NCBI RefSeq assembly: GCF_020567525.1
Contig: NZ_JAJCVI010000006.1
Location: forward strand, 248,001 to 312,000
From: Halorubellus salinus
Lineage (GTDB): Archaea > Halobacteriota > Halobacteria > Halobacteriales > Natrialbaceae
Length of the DNA: 64,000 nt
Reading direction: 5' to 3'
Shown: piece after piece, positions 17,586-26,532 of the stretch
How the letters are laid out: every line of letters starts with the position of its first letter
Numbering within the stretch: position 1 is the stretch's first letter
Notes under the pieces: generated by a model
What the model was told of the DNA's origin: nothing
Databases searched by the model: none
What the model saw: only the letters and a program-made list of their open reading frames with translations
Made by a program: the position numbers and the translations under genes

Positions 17586-18308
17586 TCAGGCGTGGCGGTC
17601 GCGGACGGCGTCGAGCGCGGCGAGCGTGCCGTCGGCGTGCGCAGCGTCGAGGACGGTCGTGGCGGCGGCGCGCGCGGCGTCGTCGGCGTTCGCGACCGCG
17701 TAGCTCTCGTCGACGCGCTCGAACGTCGAGACGTCGTTCTCGCTGTCGCCGACGGCGACGAACGCGGCGGGGTCGCGACCGACGGCGTCCGCGACCCGTT
17801 CGAGCGCCAGTCCCTTCGAGACGTCGTGGGGCTTCAGGTGGTACGCGTACCCGGTGTCGACGAACGCGAGGTCGTGCGCCGCGGCGAGCTCGCGGAGCGG
17901 GGCCGCGGGGACGTCCCGGCGGACGGCGAGCTCGGTCTCGCGCCAGCGGTTCACGAGGTCCGCGACGCCCCAGCCGAGGTCGTGCCCGGTGTCCCTGATG
18001 GCGGCGGCGACGTCGTCGATGCGGTCGCCGGCGTCGTGCACGTGCACGTCGTCGTGCGCGACGGCGACGCCACCGTTCTCGGCGACGACGAGGTGCTCGA
18101 CGTCGAAGAAGTCACAGAGCGCGATGGGGTACGGGAACGCCTTTCCGGTGGCGAGGACGACGGGCGCGGGCCAGTCGTGGATGGGGTCGAAGACGCGCGG
18201 GTCGATGCCGTGCCCGCTCGGGCGGGTGAGCGTGCCGTCGATGTCGAGGACGAGCGGTGGAAGGTCGCTCGCGGCACCGTGGTCGTCGTCGCGCTGGCGG
18301 TCGGTCAT
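17586..18308 (-). CDS. HAD-family phosphatase (archaeal phosphoglycolate phosphatase type)
   Basis: A 240-residue haloacid-dehalogenase-superfamily phosphatase. Motif I, LDIDGT, places the nucleophile at D22 and acid/base at D24. Motif II is the VVLATGKAFPYP segment, the motif III lysine lies in HDVSKGLALE, and motif IV is VAVGDSENDVSTF. The cap between motifs II and III is of the C2 type, as in archaeal phosphoglycolate phosphatase and sucrose-phosphate phosphatase relatives. The archaeal phosphoglycolate group is favoured by length and by the DSENDVSTFERVDESYAVANA stretch. The N-terminal 17 residues are a polar extension. Confidence 0.85.
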   Translation of the reverse strand: MTDRQRDDDHGAASDLPPLVLDIDGTLTRPSGHGIDPRVFDPIHDWPAPVVLATGKAFPYPIALCDFFDVEHLVVAENGGVAVAHDDVHVHDAGDRIDDVAAAIRDTGHDLGWGVADLVNRWRETELAVRRDVPAAPLRELAAAHDLAFVDTGYAYHLKPHDVSKGLALERVADAVGRDPAAFVAVGDSENDVSTFERVDESYAVANADDAARAAATTVLDAAHADGTLAALDAVRDRHA

Positions 18309-18740
18309 GCCACGTGGTCGGGGCGCCTCGCAGGTAACTCTTTCACGATGCGACGCCGCCGCCTGCCGACTCTTTCACGATGCGACGTCGCTGCTTGGCG
18401 TTCGAGTACTCGCGAAAGAAGGAACGCGGGCCGTCGTGGTGGGCATCCGTCAGGTCCCGCGGGCGTTCGCGAAATCACGCGAACGGCCGCGGAGCCGCGT
18501 CGGTGTGGCTGCGAGCACGACGAGGCGTCGCGGTGCGACGCCGGGGCGCGGTACGGTGCGACGCCGATCCGGGTGGCGTCGCGCGAGACGCGTGGGCGGC
18601 GTGATGCGACGCACTCGCGTGAGCGCGCCGAGAGACGCTGTGGTGGTGGTGGCGTGCTATGGGCACGCCGCCCTCGGGCGTCGGTCGGCCCGCGCGAACG
18701 ACCGCGTGCGTTCGCCGGGCCAGGGATCGTTACGCGAGCT
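18309..18740. other. Gene-free interval with short direct repeats
   Basis: No believable gene lies in these 432 nt. The 19-base word ACTCTTTCACGATGCGACG occurs at about 18337 and 18370, 33 bp apart. The core GTGCGACGCCG recurs twice between 18530 and 18570, and GATGCGACGC again near 18603. All lie in the 3' flank of the putative glycerol permease gene and the 5' flank of the HAD gene. The repeats may be a protein-binding array or simply slippage. Confidence 0.55.
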
Positions 18741-19832
18741 TCATAGGTAGCCCGCGGTCGGGATGACGCCGGCGATGGCGAGGACGCCCACGATGAGCAT
18801 CACAAGTGCAATCGCCATCGCGGGCGGGTCGACGTGCGTCCCGGAGTGCGAGTAGAACACGCGCTGGGTCGCCTCGCCCGCGAGCCCGCTGACCATCCCG
18901 AGGACGCCCGCGGCGATGAGGACGACGGGGTCGCTCCCGACGGTCTCCGCGGCGACGACCGCACCGACCGACCCGAGGAGGGTGATGTGGTGCGTGACGG
19001 GGATCTTCTCCACGCCGAGCTGGAGGAACAGCAGGCTGATCGCGGAGATGGCGTACCCGAGGAAGATGCTCCCCGTGCGGAGCCAGAGGTAGCCGCCGAG
19101 GACGCCGCCGACGAGACCGATGGCGGCGACGCCACTCCACTTGTACTGGTGGGGGAGCCACGGTTCGGTCGCGAGCCGTCCGGCGTGCTCCTGGGTGCCG
19201 CCGTCGGCGGCCATGTGCGGTTCCTCGCGCTCGAACGGCGTCATGTCGAAGAAGCCTTTGCCCTGTGCCTTCCCGACGATCGGGTACCCGAAGACGACGC
19301 GGGCGAGGAACGCCGAGGCGACGACGGTCACGGCGATGGAGTCGGTGAGGCCGAAGCCACCGAACGCGAAGATGCCGGCGAAGATCCGGTTGAACAGCAT
19401 CCCGAACACGCCGAAGATGGCGCCGACGGCGAGGATGTCGGGCTTCGTGCCGAACGCGTACAGGATGTTCTTCCCGAAGTGGTAGTCCCAGTCGTCGGGC
19501 TCCATCTCGGGGTACTTCTTCCCGGCGTACGCGGAGGCGGCGACACCGCCCGCGAACGCGACGTGCGGGCCGGTGACCATCCCGAACCCGATGACGCCCG
19601 TGATACCGGTCGCGAGTTCACCGGCACCGACGTCGCCGACCGCCCCGCCGACGTTGTTCCGGAGGATGGCGAGGCCTTCGCCGAGGAACACGACGAACCC
19701 CGTGAAGATGAACGCGGGCAGGGCGCCGATTGCGGCGCCGAACGCGCCACCGGCGAGCGCCGCGATGACGAGGACGACGAGCTCGGTGACGGTCGCGTCG
19801 ATGACCGGGAGCTGGAGGAGGATGCTCTGCAT
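18741..19832 (-). CDS. Multi-pass membrane protein of the glycerol locus, putative glycerol facilitator (GlpX-like of haloarchaea)
   Basis: A 363-residue membrane protein with about nine hydrophobic helices, a Gly-rich N-terminal half (GGAFGAAIGALPAFIFTGF, GAGELATGITGVIGFGMVTGP) and a hydrophilic loop around residues 195-225 (FEREEPHMAADGGTQEHAG). It has no similarity by eye to aquaglyceroporins: the two NPA boxes are absent. It begins 3 nt after the glpK stop, so it is cotranscribed. In Haloferax volcanii a membrane protein beside glpK has been proposed as a glycerol permease (called glpX, unrelated to bacterial fructose bisphosphatase GlpX). Position and topology support that proposal here, but transport itself is inference. 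Confidence 0.7.
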   Translation of the reverse strand: MQSILLQLPVIDATVTELVVLVIAALAGGAFGAAIGALPAFIFTGFVVFLGEGLAILRNNVGGAVGDVGAGELATGITGVIGFGMVTGPHVAFAGGVAASAYAGKKYPEMEPDDWDYHFGKNILYAFGTKPDILAVGAIFGVFGMLFNRIFAGIFAFGGFGLTDSIAVTVVASAFLARVVFGYPIVGKAQGKGFFDMTPFEREEPHMAADGGTQEHAGRLATEPWLPHQYKWSGVAAIGLVGGVLGGYLWLRTGSIFLGYAISAISLLFLQLGVEKIPVTHHITLLGSVGAVVAAETVGSDPVVLIAAGVLGMVSGLAGEATQRVFYSHSGTHVDPPAMAIALVMLIVGVLAIAGVIPTAGYL

Positions 19833-19835
19833 CGG

Positions 19836-21380
19836 TCAGTCACCTCCTTCGTCGCGCGCCCAGTCGAGCGACCGCTCGACGGCGTCGCCCCACCGGCCGT
19901 ACTTCTCGTCGGCCTCGTCGCGATCCATCTCCGGCGAGAACTCGCGGTCGACCTGCCAGTTCTCGCGGAGCTCGTCGACGGTGTCCCAGTAGCCGACGGC
20001 GAGTCCGGCGGCATACGCGGACCCGAGCGCGGTCGTCTCGTCGACCTCGGGACGCACCATGTCGCTTCCGATGATGTCGGACTGGAGCTGGCAGAGGAAG
20101 TTGTTCTTGACCGCGCCACCGTCGACGCGGAGGCTCGTCATCTCGACGCCGGAGTCGGCCTCCATCGCCTCCGCGAGGTCGCGCGTCTGGTACGCGATGC
20201 TCTCGAGGGTCGCACGGACGAGGTGCTCCTTGCGCGTGCCGCGGGTCATCCCGACGATGGTCCCGCGAGCGCGACCGTCCCAGTGCGGGGCGCCGAGCCC
20301 GGTGAACGCCGGGACCATGTAGACGCCGTCGGTCGAGTCGACCGACCGCGCCAGTTCCGCGGTCTGGGCGGCGTTGTTGATGAGGTCGATGTCCTCGAGG
20401 AACTCGATCGCGGCGCCGGCGACGAAGATCGACCCTTCGAGCGCGTACTGGACGGGTTCGCCGGACAGCTGGAAGCCGATCGTCGTGAGCAGGCCGTTGT
20501 CGGACGCGACTGCCTCCTCGCCGGTGTTCATCAGGTAGAACGCGCCGGTGCCGTAGGTGTTCTTCGCGTCGCCCTTGTCGAAGCAGGTCTGTCCGAACAG
20601 CGCGGCCTGCTGGTCGCCGAGCGCGCCGGCGACGGGAATCTCGGCTTCGAGGAAGCCGTCCGGATCGGTGTGCCCGTAGTAGTCCTCGTCGGAGGACGGC
20701 CGGACCTCGGGCACCATCTCCTTCGGGACGCCGAACTCGGCGAGGAGTTCGTCGTCCCACTCCATCTCCCGGATGTTGTACAGCATCGTCCGGGAGGCGT
20801 TACTGACGTCCGTGATGTGATTCCCCGTGAGGTTGTAGATGAGCCACGCGTCGATCGTGCCCATCAGGAGTTCGCCGTCGCGAGCCCGGTCGCGGAGGTC
20901 GCGGGCGCGACTGCTCTCCATCTTGAGGGGCTCGGCGTTGTCGAGGATCCACTCGGTCTTGGTCGCGGAGAAGTACGCGTCGCACTCCAGGCCGGTCTTC
21001 TCCCGGATCTCCTCGACCTTGCCCGCTTCCTGGATCTCCTCGACGCGGTCGGTCGTCCGCCGGTCCTGCCACACGAGGGCGTTGTGGATGGGTCGCCCGG
21101 AGTCCTTGTCCCAGACGATCGTCGTCTCGCGCTGGTTCGTGATGCCGAGCGCTTCGAGCTGGCTCGCGTCGAGTCCGGCCTCCGAGAGTCCCTCGAGGAC
21201 GACGGCTTGAGTGTTCTCCCAGATCTCGACCGGGTCGTGCTCGACCCAACCGGGTTCGGGGTAGATCTGTTCGTGCTTCTCGTACGCGTTGGCGACGACC
21301 TGGCCGGCGTGGTCGAAGACCATGAATCGCGTGCCGGTCGTTCCCTGGTCGATGGCGCCTACGTAGGTGTTGTCTGTCAT
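19836..21380 (-). CDS. glpK: Glycerol kinase
   Basis: Phosphorylates glycerol to sn-glycerol-3-phosphate with ATP, the entry step of glycerol catabolism in haloarchaea, for which algal glycerol is a major carbon source. The 514-residue FGGY-family protein has the phosphate loop DQGTTGTRF near the N-terminus, the LVWQDRRTTDRVEE segment, and the TGLGAPHWDGRARG and VDGGAVKNNFLCQLQSD stretches of the C-terminal actin-like half. The ATG at 21380 (MTDNTYVGAIDQGTTG) matches the family start, and seven upstream codons are discarded. It heads an operon with the membrane protein downstream and diverges from glpABC. Confidence 0.97.
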   Translation of the reverse strand: MTDNTYVGAIDQGTTGTRFMVFDHAGQVVANAYEKHEQIYPEPGWVEHDPVEIWENTQAVVLEGLSEAGLDASQLEALGITNQRETTIVWDKDSGRPIHNALVWQDRRTTDRVEEIQEAGKVEEIREKTGLECDAYFSATKTEWILDNAEPLKMESSRARDLRDRARDGELLMGTIDAWLIYNLTGNHITDVSNASRTMLYNIREMEWDDELLAEFGVPKEMVPEVRPSSDEDYYGHTDPDGFLEAEIPVAGALGDQQAALFGQTCFDKGDAKNTYGTGAFYLMNTGEEAVASDNGLLTTIGFQLSGEPVQYALEGSIFVAGAAIEFLEDIDLINNAAQTAELARSVDSTDGVYMVPAFTGLGAPHWDGRARGTIVGMTRGTRKEHLVRATLESIAYQTRDLAEAMEADSGVEMTSLRVDGGAVKNNFLCQLQSDIIGSDMVRPEVDETTALGSAYAAGLAVGYWDTVDELRENWQVDREFSPEMDRDEADEKYGRWGDAVERSLDWARDEGGD

Positions 21381-21721
21381 TGGTGTGACCCTGTGAGCCA
21401 CGGCCCTGCCCCATGCCTTCGCGTGCCGGTCGGTCGCCCGACCAGCGCACTGTTACTGGTGGTGCCGTGTTGGGAGTAAACAACTGGGACTATCGTGATA
21501 AACGTTACCCAACGGGTAATGCTGCGGTTCGACCAGGCTAGACGCGTCGAGAGAGACCTATAGCCAGTCTAGGCCCCTCCGAGTGCGCGAAATCGTTCCT
21601 GAACTTTCGTTGTAGTCTACGCAACACAATTCGCTGGCCGGCAGTATTTTCCGCTAGATACTGGAGATGCCCCGGCGTCGATAAAGTCAAGTGGCGACGG
21701 GCCGAGGTTGGAGACGAACGG
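21381..21721. promoter_or_regulatory. Divergent glp control region with palindromes
   Basis: This 341-nt region separates glpK (-) and glpA (+). A perfect palindrome TTACCC-AAC-GGGTAA lies at 21505-21519. A weaker inverted pair CTAGAC (21538-21543)/GTCTAG (21567-21572) follows. A TATA-like TTGTTTACT on the minus strand near 21475-21484 could serve glpK, and GATAAAGTC at 21680-21688 or GTATTTTCC at 21643-21651 could serve glpA. The palindrome is a candidate regulator site. It does not resemble the published Haloferax GlpR motif as recalled, so the binder is unknown. Confidence 0.5.
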
Positions 21722-23566
21722 ATGTCACGTGATACCGAGGTTCTCGTGCTCGGCGGCGGGTCGACCGGGGCGGGCGTCGCGCGCGACCTGGCGCGTCGCG
21801 GCGTCGACGTCACGCTCGTCGAACAGGGGAACCTCACACACGGCACGACCGGTCGCATGCACGGGCTGCTCCACTCGGGCGGCCGGTACGCCGTCTCCGA
21901 CCAGGCGAGTGCGAGCGAGTGCATCGAGGAGAACCGCGTCCTCAGGGACATCGCGAGCCACTGCGTCGAGGAGACCGGCGGCCTGTTCGCCAAGCGCCCG
22001 GAGGACGACGAGTCGTACTTCGAGGAGAAGCTCCAGGGCTGTCGCGAGTGCGGTATCCCCGCAGAGGTCCTGACCGGGCGCGAGGCGCGCGAGCTCGAAC
22101 CGTACCTCTCCGAGGACGTCGACAAGGCCATTTCGGTACCCGACGGTGCGATCGACCCGTTCCGGCTGGTCGTCGCGAACGCGGTCGACGCGGAGAACCA
22201 CGGCGCGCGCATCGAGACCCACACCGAGGTCGTCGACGTCCTCGTCGAGGGCGGCGCCGACTCGTCGGCGGGCGCGAGCGACGGCGACCGCGGCGACGTC
22301 GTCGGCGTGACGGTCGAGCACCACGCGGGGTCGGGCAACCGCGTGCACGGTGCACCCGGTGAGCGCGAGGACATAACCGCGGAGTACGTCGTGAACGCCA
22401 CGGGTGCGTGGGCGGGACAGATAGGCGACATGGCGGGCGTGGACGTCGCGGTCCGCCCGTCGAAGGGCGTGATGACGGTGATGAACGTCCGCCAGGTCGA
22501 CACCGTCGTCAACCGCTGCCGGCCGAAGGGCGACGCGGACATCGTCGTTCCCCACGAGACGACCGCCATCCTCGGGACGACCGACGAGGAGGTGAGCGAC
22601 CCGGCGGACTACCCCGAGGAGGGTTGGGAGGTCGACCTCGTCATCGACCAGCTCACCGAACTCGTCCCGATCCTCGCCGAGGCACGCACCATCCGGTCGT
22701 TCTGGGGCGTGCGGCCGCTGTACGAGCCGCCGGACGTCGGGAGCCAGGACCCGACGGACATCACGCGGGACTACTTCCTGCTCGACCACGAGGAGCGCGA
22801 CGGCCTGCGCGGGATGTCGAGCATCGTCGGCGGGAAGTTCACGACGTACCGGATGATGGCCGAGGAGATCAGCGACCACGTCTGCGACCAGCTCGGCGTC
22901 CGCGGACGGTGTACGACCGCCGAAGAAGCGCTCCCGGGGAGCGAGCATCCCGCGAGGCTCGACGCGGCGATGGACGACTTCGGGCTGCGGTCGCCGATCG
23001 CGCGCCGCAGCGGCCAGCGCCTCGGCTCCAGGGCCGAGGACGTCCTCGATACGAGCGGCCCGAACCCGGTCGTCTGCGAGTGCGAGGCCGTCACGCGCGC
23101 GGAGGTGAGTGACGCCATCACGCAGTCGGGGAGCGACCTGAACGCGGTCCGCATCCGGACGCGCGCGTCGATGGGGAACTGCCAGGGCGGGATGTGCTGT
23201 CATCGGATGGCGAACGTCCTCAGCGCGGACTACCCGGAGGCGACGACGCGCGGGGCGTGGGACGAGCTCGTCGACGAGCGCTGGAAGGGCCACCGGCACG
23301 CGCTCTGGGGCGAACAGCTCTCGCAGGCCGCGCTGAACACGTTCCTGCACGCGACGACGATGAACCGCGACCACGACCCCGCGGGCCGGCATCCCACCGG
23401 CGGCAACGGGAGCGCACCGGGCGACGACGCCGCCGATACGGGCCCGGGTGCGGTCGACGTGGACTTCGCGGCGTTCGACGCGGGCGCGGCGACCGACGGC
23501 GGTCGCCCGACCGACGAGGCGAGCCGCGGCGGCGGTGCGGACGGCTCGCGGAACGGGGGTGCCTGA
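21722..23566 (+). CDS. glpA: Anaerobic-type glycerol-3-phosphate dehydrogenase, subunit A
   Basis: The FAD-containing catalytic subunit, oxidising glycerol-3-phosphate to dihydroxyacetone phosphate. The 614 residues comprise an N-terminal FAD-binding site [21 protein letters not shown], the GlpA/GlpD signature [16 protein letters not shown], and a substrate domain ending [17 protein letters not shown]-terminal BFD-like [2Fe-2S] domain has cysteines C452, C454, C487 and C492 (CEC...CQGGMC). A disordered Gly/Asp-rich tail of about 75 residues follows. All cofactor motifs are intact. It is the first gene of glpABC. Confidence 0.95.
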   Translation: MSRDTEVLVLGGGSTGAGVARDLARRGVDVTLVEQGNLTHGTTGRMHGLLHSGGRYAVSDQASASECIEENRVLRDIASHCVEETGGLFAKRPEDDESYFEEKLQGCRECGIPAEVLTGREARELEPYLSEDVDKAISVPDGAIDPFRLVVANAVDAENHGARIETHTEVVDVLVEGGADSSAGASDGDRGDVVGVTVEHHAGSGNRVHGAPGEREDITAEYVVNATGAWAGQIGDMAGVDVAVRPSKGVMTVMNVRQVDTVVNRCRPKGDADIVVPHETTAILGTTDEEVSDPADYPEEGWEVDLVIDQLTELVPILAEARTIRSFWGVRPLYEPPDVGSQDPTDITRDYFLLDHEERDGLRGMSSIVGGKFTTYRMMAEEISDHVCDQLGVRGRCTTAEEALPGSEHPARLDAAMDDFGLRSPIARRSGQRLGSRAEDVLDTSGPNPVVCECEAVTRAEVSDAITQSGSDLNAVRIRTRASMGNCQGGMCCHRMANVLSADYPEATTRGAWDELVDERWKGHRHALWGEQLSQAALNTFLHATTMNRDHDPAGRHPTGGNGSAPGDDAADTGPGAVDVDFAAFDAGAATDGGRPTDEASRGGGADGSRNGGA

Positions 23567-23569
23567 GTC

Positions 23570-24997
23570 GTGGCGATACGCGACGACGTCCTCGTCGTCG
23601 GCGGCGGCCTCGCAGGCATGACCGCCGCGCTCGCGGCCGCTCGCGAGGGCGCGAGCGTGCGCGTGGTCACGGATTCCGAGAGCACGCTCCAGCAGGCGAG
23701 CGGGCTCGTCGACGTCCTCGGGTACCCGACCCCGCACGACGACGCCGACGACGCCGGGAACCGGACGCCCGTGGCGAACCCGTTCGACGCCGTCGACGCC
23801 CTCCCCGACGACCATCCGTACCGGCTCGTGGGCGTGGACGCGCTCCGCGGCGGGCTCTCGGTGTTCGACGACGCGACCGGCGACCTCTACCGGGGCGGGC
23901 ACACCGAACGGAACGCGCTCGTCCCCACGGTCGGTGGAACGGTGAAACCGACCGCGCGGTATCCGGCGAGCGTCGCGCCCGGGCTGGCGAGCGACGACCG
24001 CACGACGCTGCTCGTCGGGTTCGACGGCGACACGGACGTCGACGCCCCGAACGTCGCGGCGCACCTGCGCGCCGCCGGCGTCCCCTTCGACGTCGGCGGG
24101 GTCACCGTCGAGTTCCCCGGCGACCTCGACGGCACCGACCAGCAGACCAGGCTCGCGCACGCGCTCGACACCGACGAGGACGGCGTCCGCCGTCGACTCG
24201 CCGAACGCGTGAAGCGCTCGCCGAAGCGCGCCGGCGACGACGTCTTCGGCGAGGGTGGCGACGCCGACGACGGCGCGGCAGTCGACGGGTTCGGCGACGT
24301 CGACCGCGTCGGGTTCCCGGCCGTGCTCGGCCGTGCTCGGCCGCGGCAGGTCCGCGACGCGCTCGCCGAACGCCTCGACGCGGCCGTCTTCGAACTGCCG
24401 CCAGCGCCGCCGAGCCTCCCCGGCGTCCGCCTCCGGTACCGCCTCCGGGACGCACTCCGCGAAGCGGGCGTCGCCGTCACCACCGGGAACCCCGTCGTCG
24501 ACCACGACGTCGAGCCCACCGAGGGAGCCGGCGGCGACGGCGCCGAGAACCCCGCACCGCGCATCACGACCATCTACGCCGACCGGAACGGCACGAAGAC
24601 CCCCTACGAGCCGGATGCGGTCGTGCTCGCGACCGGCGGCCTCGTCGGCGGCGGCATCGACAGCGAACGCGACGCGGTGTACGAGCCCGTGTTCGACTGT
24701 CCCGTCGCCCACCCCGAGGACCGCTACGACTGGAGCGACGCGGACGCGTTCGGCCCGCACGCGTTCGCTCGCTTCGGCGTCCGCATCGACGCCGACGGGC
24801 GCGTGCTCGGCGCCGACGGCGCCCCGCTGTACGCGAACCTCACGGCCGCCGGCGGCGTCGTCGGCGGGTACGACGCGGCCGCGGAGAAGTCGGCGAGCGG
24901 CGTCAGTCTCGCCACCGGGTACGCCGCCGGCCGTACCGCCGTCGCCGCCGCATCGAGCAGCCACCCGACGCCGACCGACGTGACCGCAGACCGATGA
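23570..24997 (+). CDS. glpB: Anaerobic-type glycerol-3-phosphate dehydrogenase, subunit B
   Basis: A 475-residue flavoprotein subunit that works with GlpA and relays electrons to GlpC at the membrane. The N-terminal dinucleotide-binding motif is VLVVGGGLAGMTAALAAAREG, with further GlpB landmarks QASGLVDVLGYP and the C-terminal VLATGGLVGGGIDS and GASL-like stretch (SLATGYAAGRTA). It starts with GTG at 23570, 3 nt after the glpA stop, where conserved sequence begins. Two acidic low-complexity insertions (around residues 220-245 and 320-330) are typical halophilic loops. Its stop overlaps the glpC start. Confidence 0.93.
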   Translation: MAIRDDVLVVGGGLAGMTAALAAAREGASVRVVTDSESTLQQASGLVDVLGYPTPHDDADDAGNRTPVANPFDAVDALPDDHPYRLVGVDALRGGLSVFDDATGDLYRGGHTERNALVPTVGGTVKPTARYPASVAPGLASDDRTTLLVGFDGDTDVDAPNVAAHLRAAGVPFDVGGVTVEFPGDLDGTDQQTRLAHALDTDEDGVRRRLAERVKRSPKRAGDDVFGEGGDADDGAAVDGFGDVDRVGFPAVLGRARPRQVRDALAERLDAAVFELPPAPPSLPGVRLRYRLRDALREAGVAVTTGNPVVDHDVEPTEGAGGDGAENPAPRITTIYADRNGTKTPYEPDAVVLATGGLVGGGIDSERDAVYEPVFDCPVAHPEDRYDWSDADAFGPHAFARFGVRIDADGRVLGADGAPLYANLTAAGGVVGGYDAAAEKSASGVSLATGYAAGRTAVAAASSSHPTPTDVTADR

Positions 24998-26517
24998 CAG
25001 ACGAACCTCAGCCACACGACGACCAGGACGTACAGGACGACCACCACGCGTGCAGCGGGTGCGGGTCGACGGACGACGCCGGTGACACCGCGAAGACCGA
25101 CGGCGGCACCGCGGTCGACGACGCGGGCGGTGGTACAGCGACCGACGGCGGCGCGGCAGTCGATTCGGGCGACGGGTTCGAGCCCATCCAGGTGTTCCCG
25201 GAGGCCGAGGACGCCGACCTGCGGCCGGGGTCGGACGACTGCTACAAGTGCTCGACCTGCGACACCACCTGTCCCGTCGCGGAGGTCGACGAGGACTTCC
25301 CCGGCCCGAAGTTCCAGGGGCCCGAACAGTGGCGGCTCAAGCGCAGCGAGGACCACGACATCGACGACTCCATCTCGAAGTGCAGCAACTGCATGCGGTG
25401 TGATAGCGCGTGTCCGAGCGACGTCCCGCTCAGTCAGATGCACAACACCGCTCGCGCGCAGTACGTCGACGAGCAGATGGACAAGACGAGCCTGAAGTAC
25501 TGGCGGAATCGCCTGCTCGCGAACTACGGGACGATGGCGCGACTCGGCTCGACGTTCCCCAGGCTCACGAACGCCGTCATGGGGAACTCGCTCGTCCAGC
25601 AGGTCAACGAGAAACTGCTCGGTATCACGGCCGAACGCGAGTTCCCCGAGTTCGCGACCGAGACGTTCCGCGCGTGGTACGCGAAACGCGGCGGCGAAGC
25701 CACGTCCGTCGAGAACGCTCGACGCGCACGAAAGCGCCGCGGCGACGACCCCGACGCCGACAAGCGCGTCGCGTACTTCCACGGCGACTACGCGAACCAC
25801 AACACGCCCGAGGTCGCGAAGGCGCTCGTGCACGTCTTCGAGTCCTTCGGGTACGCCGTCCTCGTCCCCGAACAGCGCTGCTCTGGGACGCCGATGTTCG
25901 CGAACGGCATGCTCGAGGACGCCCGCCGCGCCGCGAAGGTGAACGTCGGGAACTTCTCGGAGCTCGTCGAGGACGGCGTGGACGTCGTCTGCTCGTGCAC
26001 GAGCTGCTCGATGGCGCTCCGTCAGGAGTACCCCGAGCTGTTCTCCATCCCCGGGACCGCGAAGGTCGCCGCGAACACGTACGACGCCGTCGAGTACCTC
26101 CGCATCAACGAGAACCTCGACGGCGAACTCGCCGCCGCCGACACCACGACCGACGACCTCGGCGTCGACTCGTTCGCCTACCACGCGCCCTGTCACGCCC
26201 GCAACCAGGGCCTGGACGGCCAGACCGTCGAACTCCTCTCGCAGCTCGACGACGTCGACGCCGAGGACGTCGGCGACTCCTGCTCGGGCATCTCCGGCAC
26301 GTACGGCTGGAAGACGGAGAAGTACGAAACCTCCATGAAGATCGGCGAGGAGATGTTCGAGCACATGGAGGAGGCGGACGCGACGACGGGCATGACGGAG
26401 TGCCCGACGTGCGCGATGCAGATGGAGCACGGCACCGGCTACGAGATAGAACACCCGCTGCAGGTCCTCGAAGCCGCGCTCGTCGACGGCGCAACGGCCG
26501 AGGACGAGGCGGCCTGA
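24994..26517 (+). CDS. glpC: Anaerobic-type glycerol-3-phosphate dehydrogenase, subunit C
   Basis: The iron-sulfur electron-transfer subunit that passes electrons from GlpAB to the quinone pool. The 507 residues contain two [4Fe-4S] clusters, CYKCSTCDTTC (C83, C86, C89, C93) and CSNCMRCDSAC (C130, C133, C136, C140). Two heterodisulfide-reductase-like Cys-rich domains follow, including RCSGTPMF, CSCTSCSMAL, HAPCHARNQG and CSGISGTYG. The first 65 residues are a halophile-specific acidic extension with an extra CSGCG motif. Its ATG overlaps the glpB stop by 4 nt. An intact C subunit means the dehydrogenase should be respiratory. Confidence 0.95.
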   Translation: MTDEPQPHDDQDVQDDHHACSGCGSTDDAGDTAKTDGGTAVDDAGGGTATDGGAAVDSGDGFEPIQVFPEAEDADLRPGSDDCYKCSTCDTTCPVAEVDEDFPGPKFQGPEQWRLKRSEDHDIDDSISKCSNCMRCDSACPSDVPLSQMHNTARAQYVDEQMDKTSLKYWRNRLLANYGTMARLGSTFPRLTNAVMGNSLVQQVNEKLLGITAEREFPEFATETFRAWYAKRGGEATSVENARRARKRRGDDPDADKRVAYFHGDYANHNTPEVAKALVHVFESFGYAVLVPEQRCSGTPMFANGMLEDARRAAKVNVGNFSELVEDGVDVVCSCTSCSMALRQEYPELFSIPGTAKVAANTYDAVEYLRINENLDGELAAADTTTDDLGVDSFAYHAPCHARNQGLDGQTVELLSQLDDVDAEDVGDSCSGISGTYGWKTEKYETSMKIGEEMFEHMEEADATTGMTECPTCAMQMEHGTGYEIEHPLQVLEAALVDGATAEDEAA

Positions 26518-26532
26518 ACGGGGTCGTTCGCG

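Noticed and set aside
21725-25015. Open frame of more than 1000 codons on the minus strand across glpA and glpB
   Set aside because: It lies entirely opposite well-supported glpA and glpB and lacks halophilic acidic bias; high-GC codon structure removes stops from the reverse frame.
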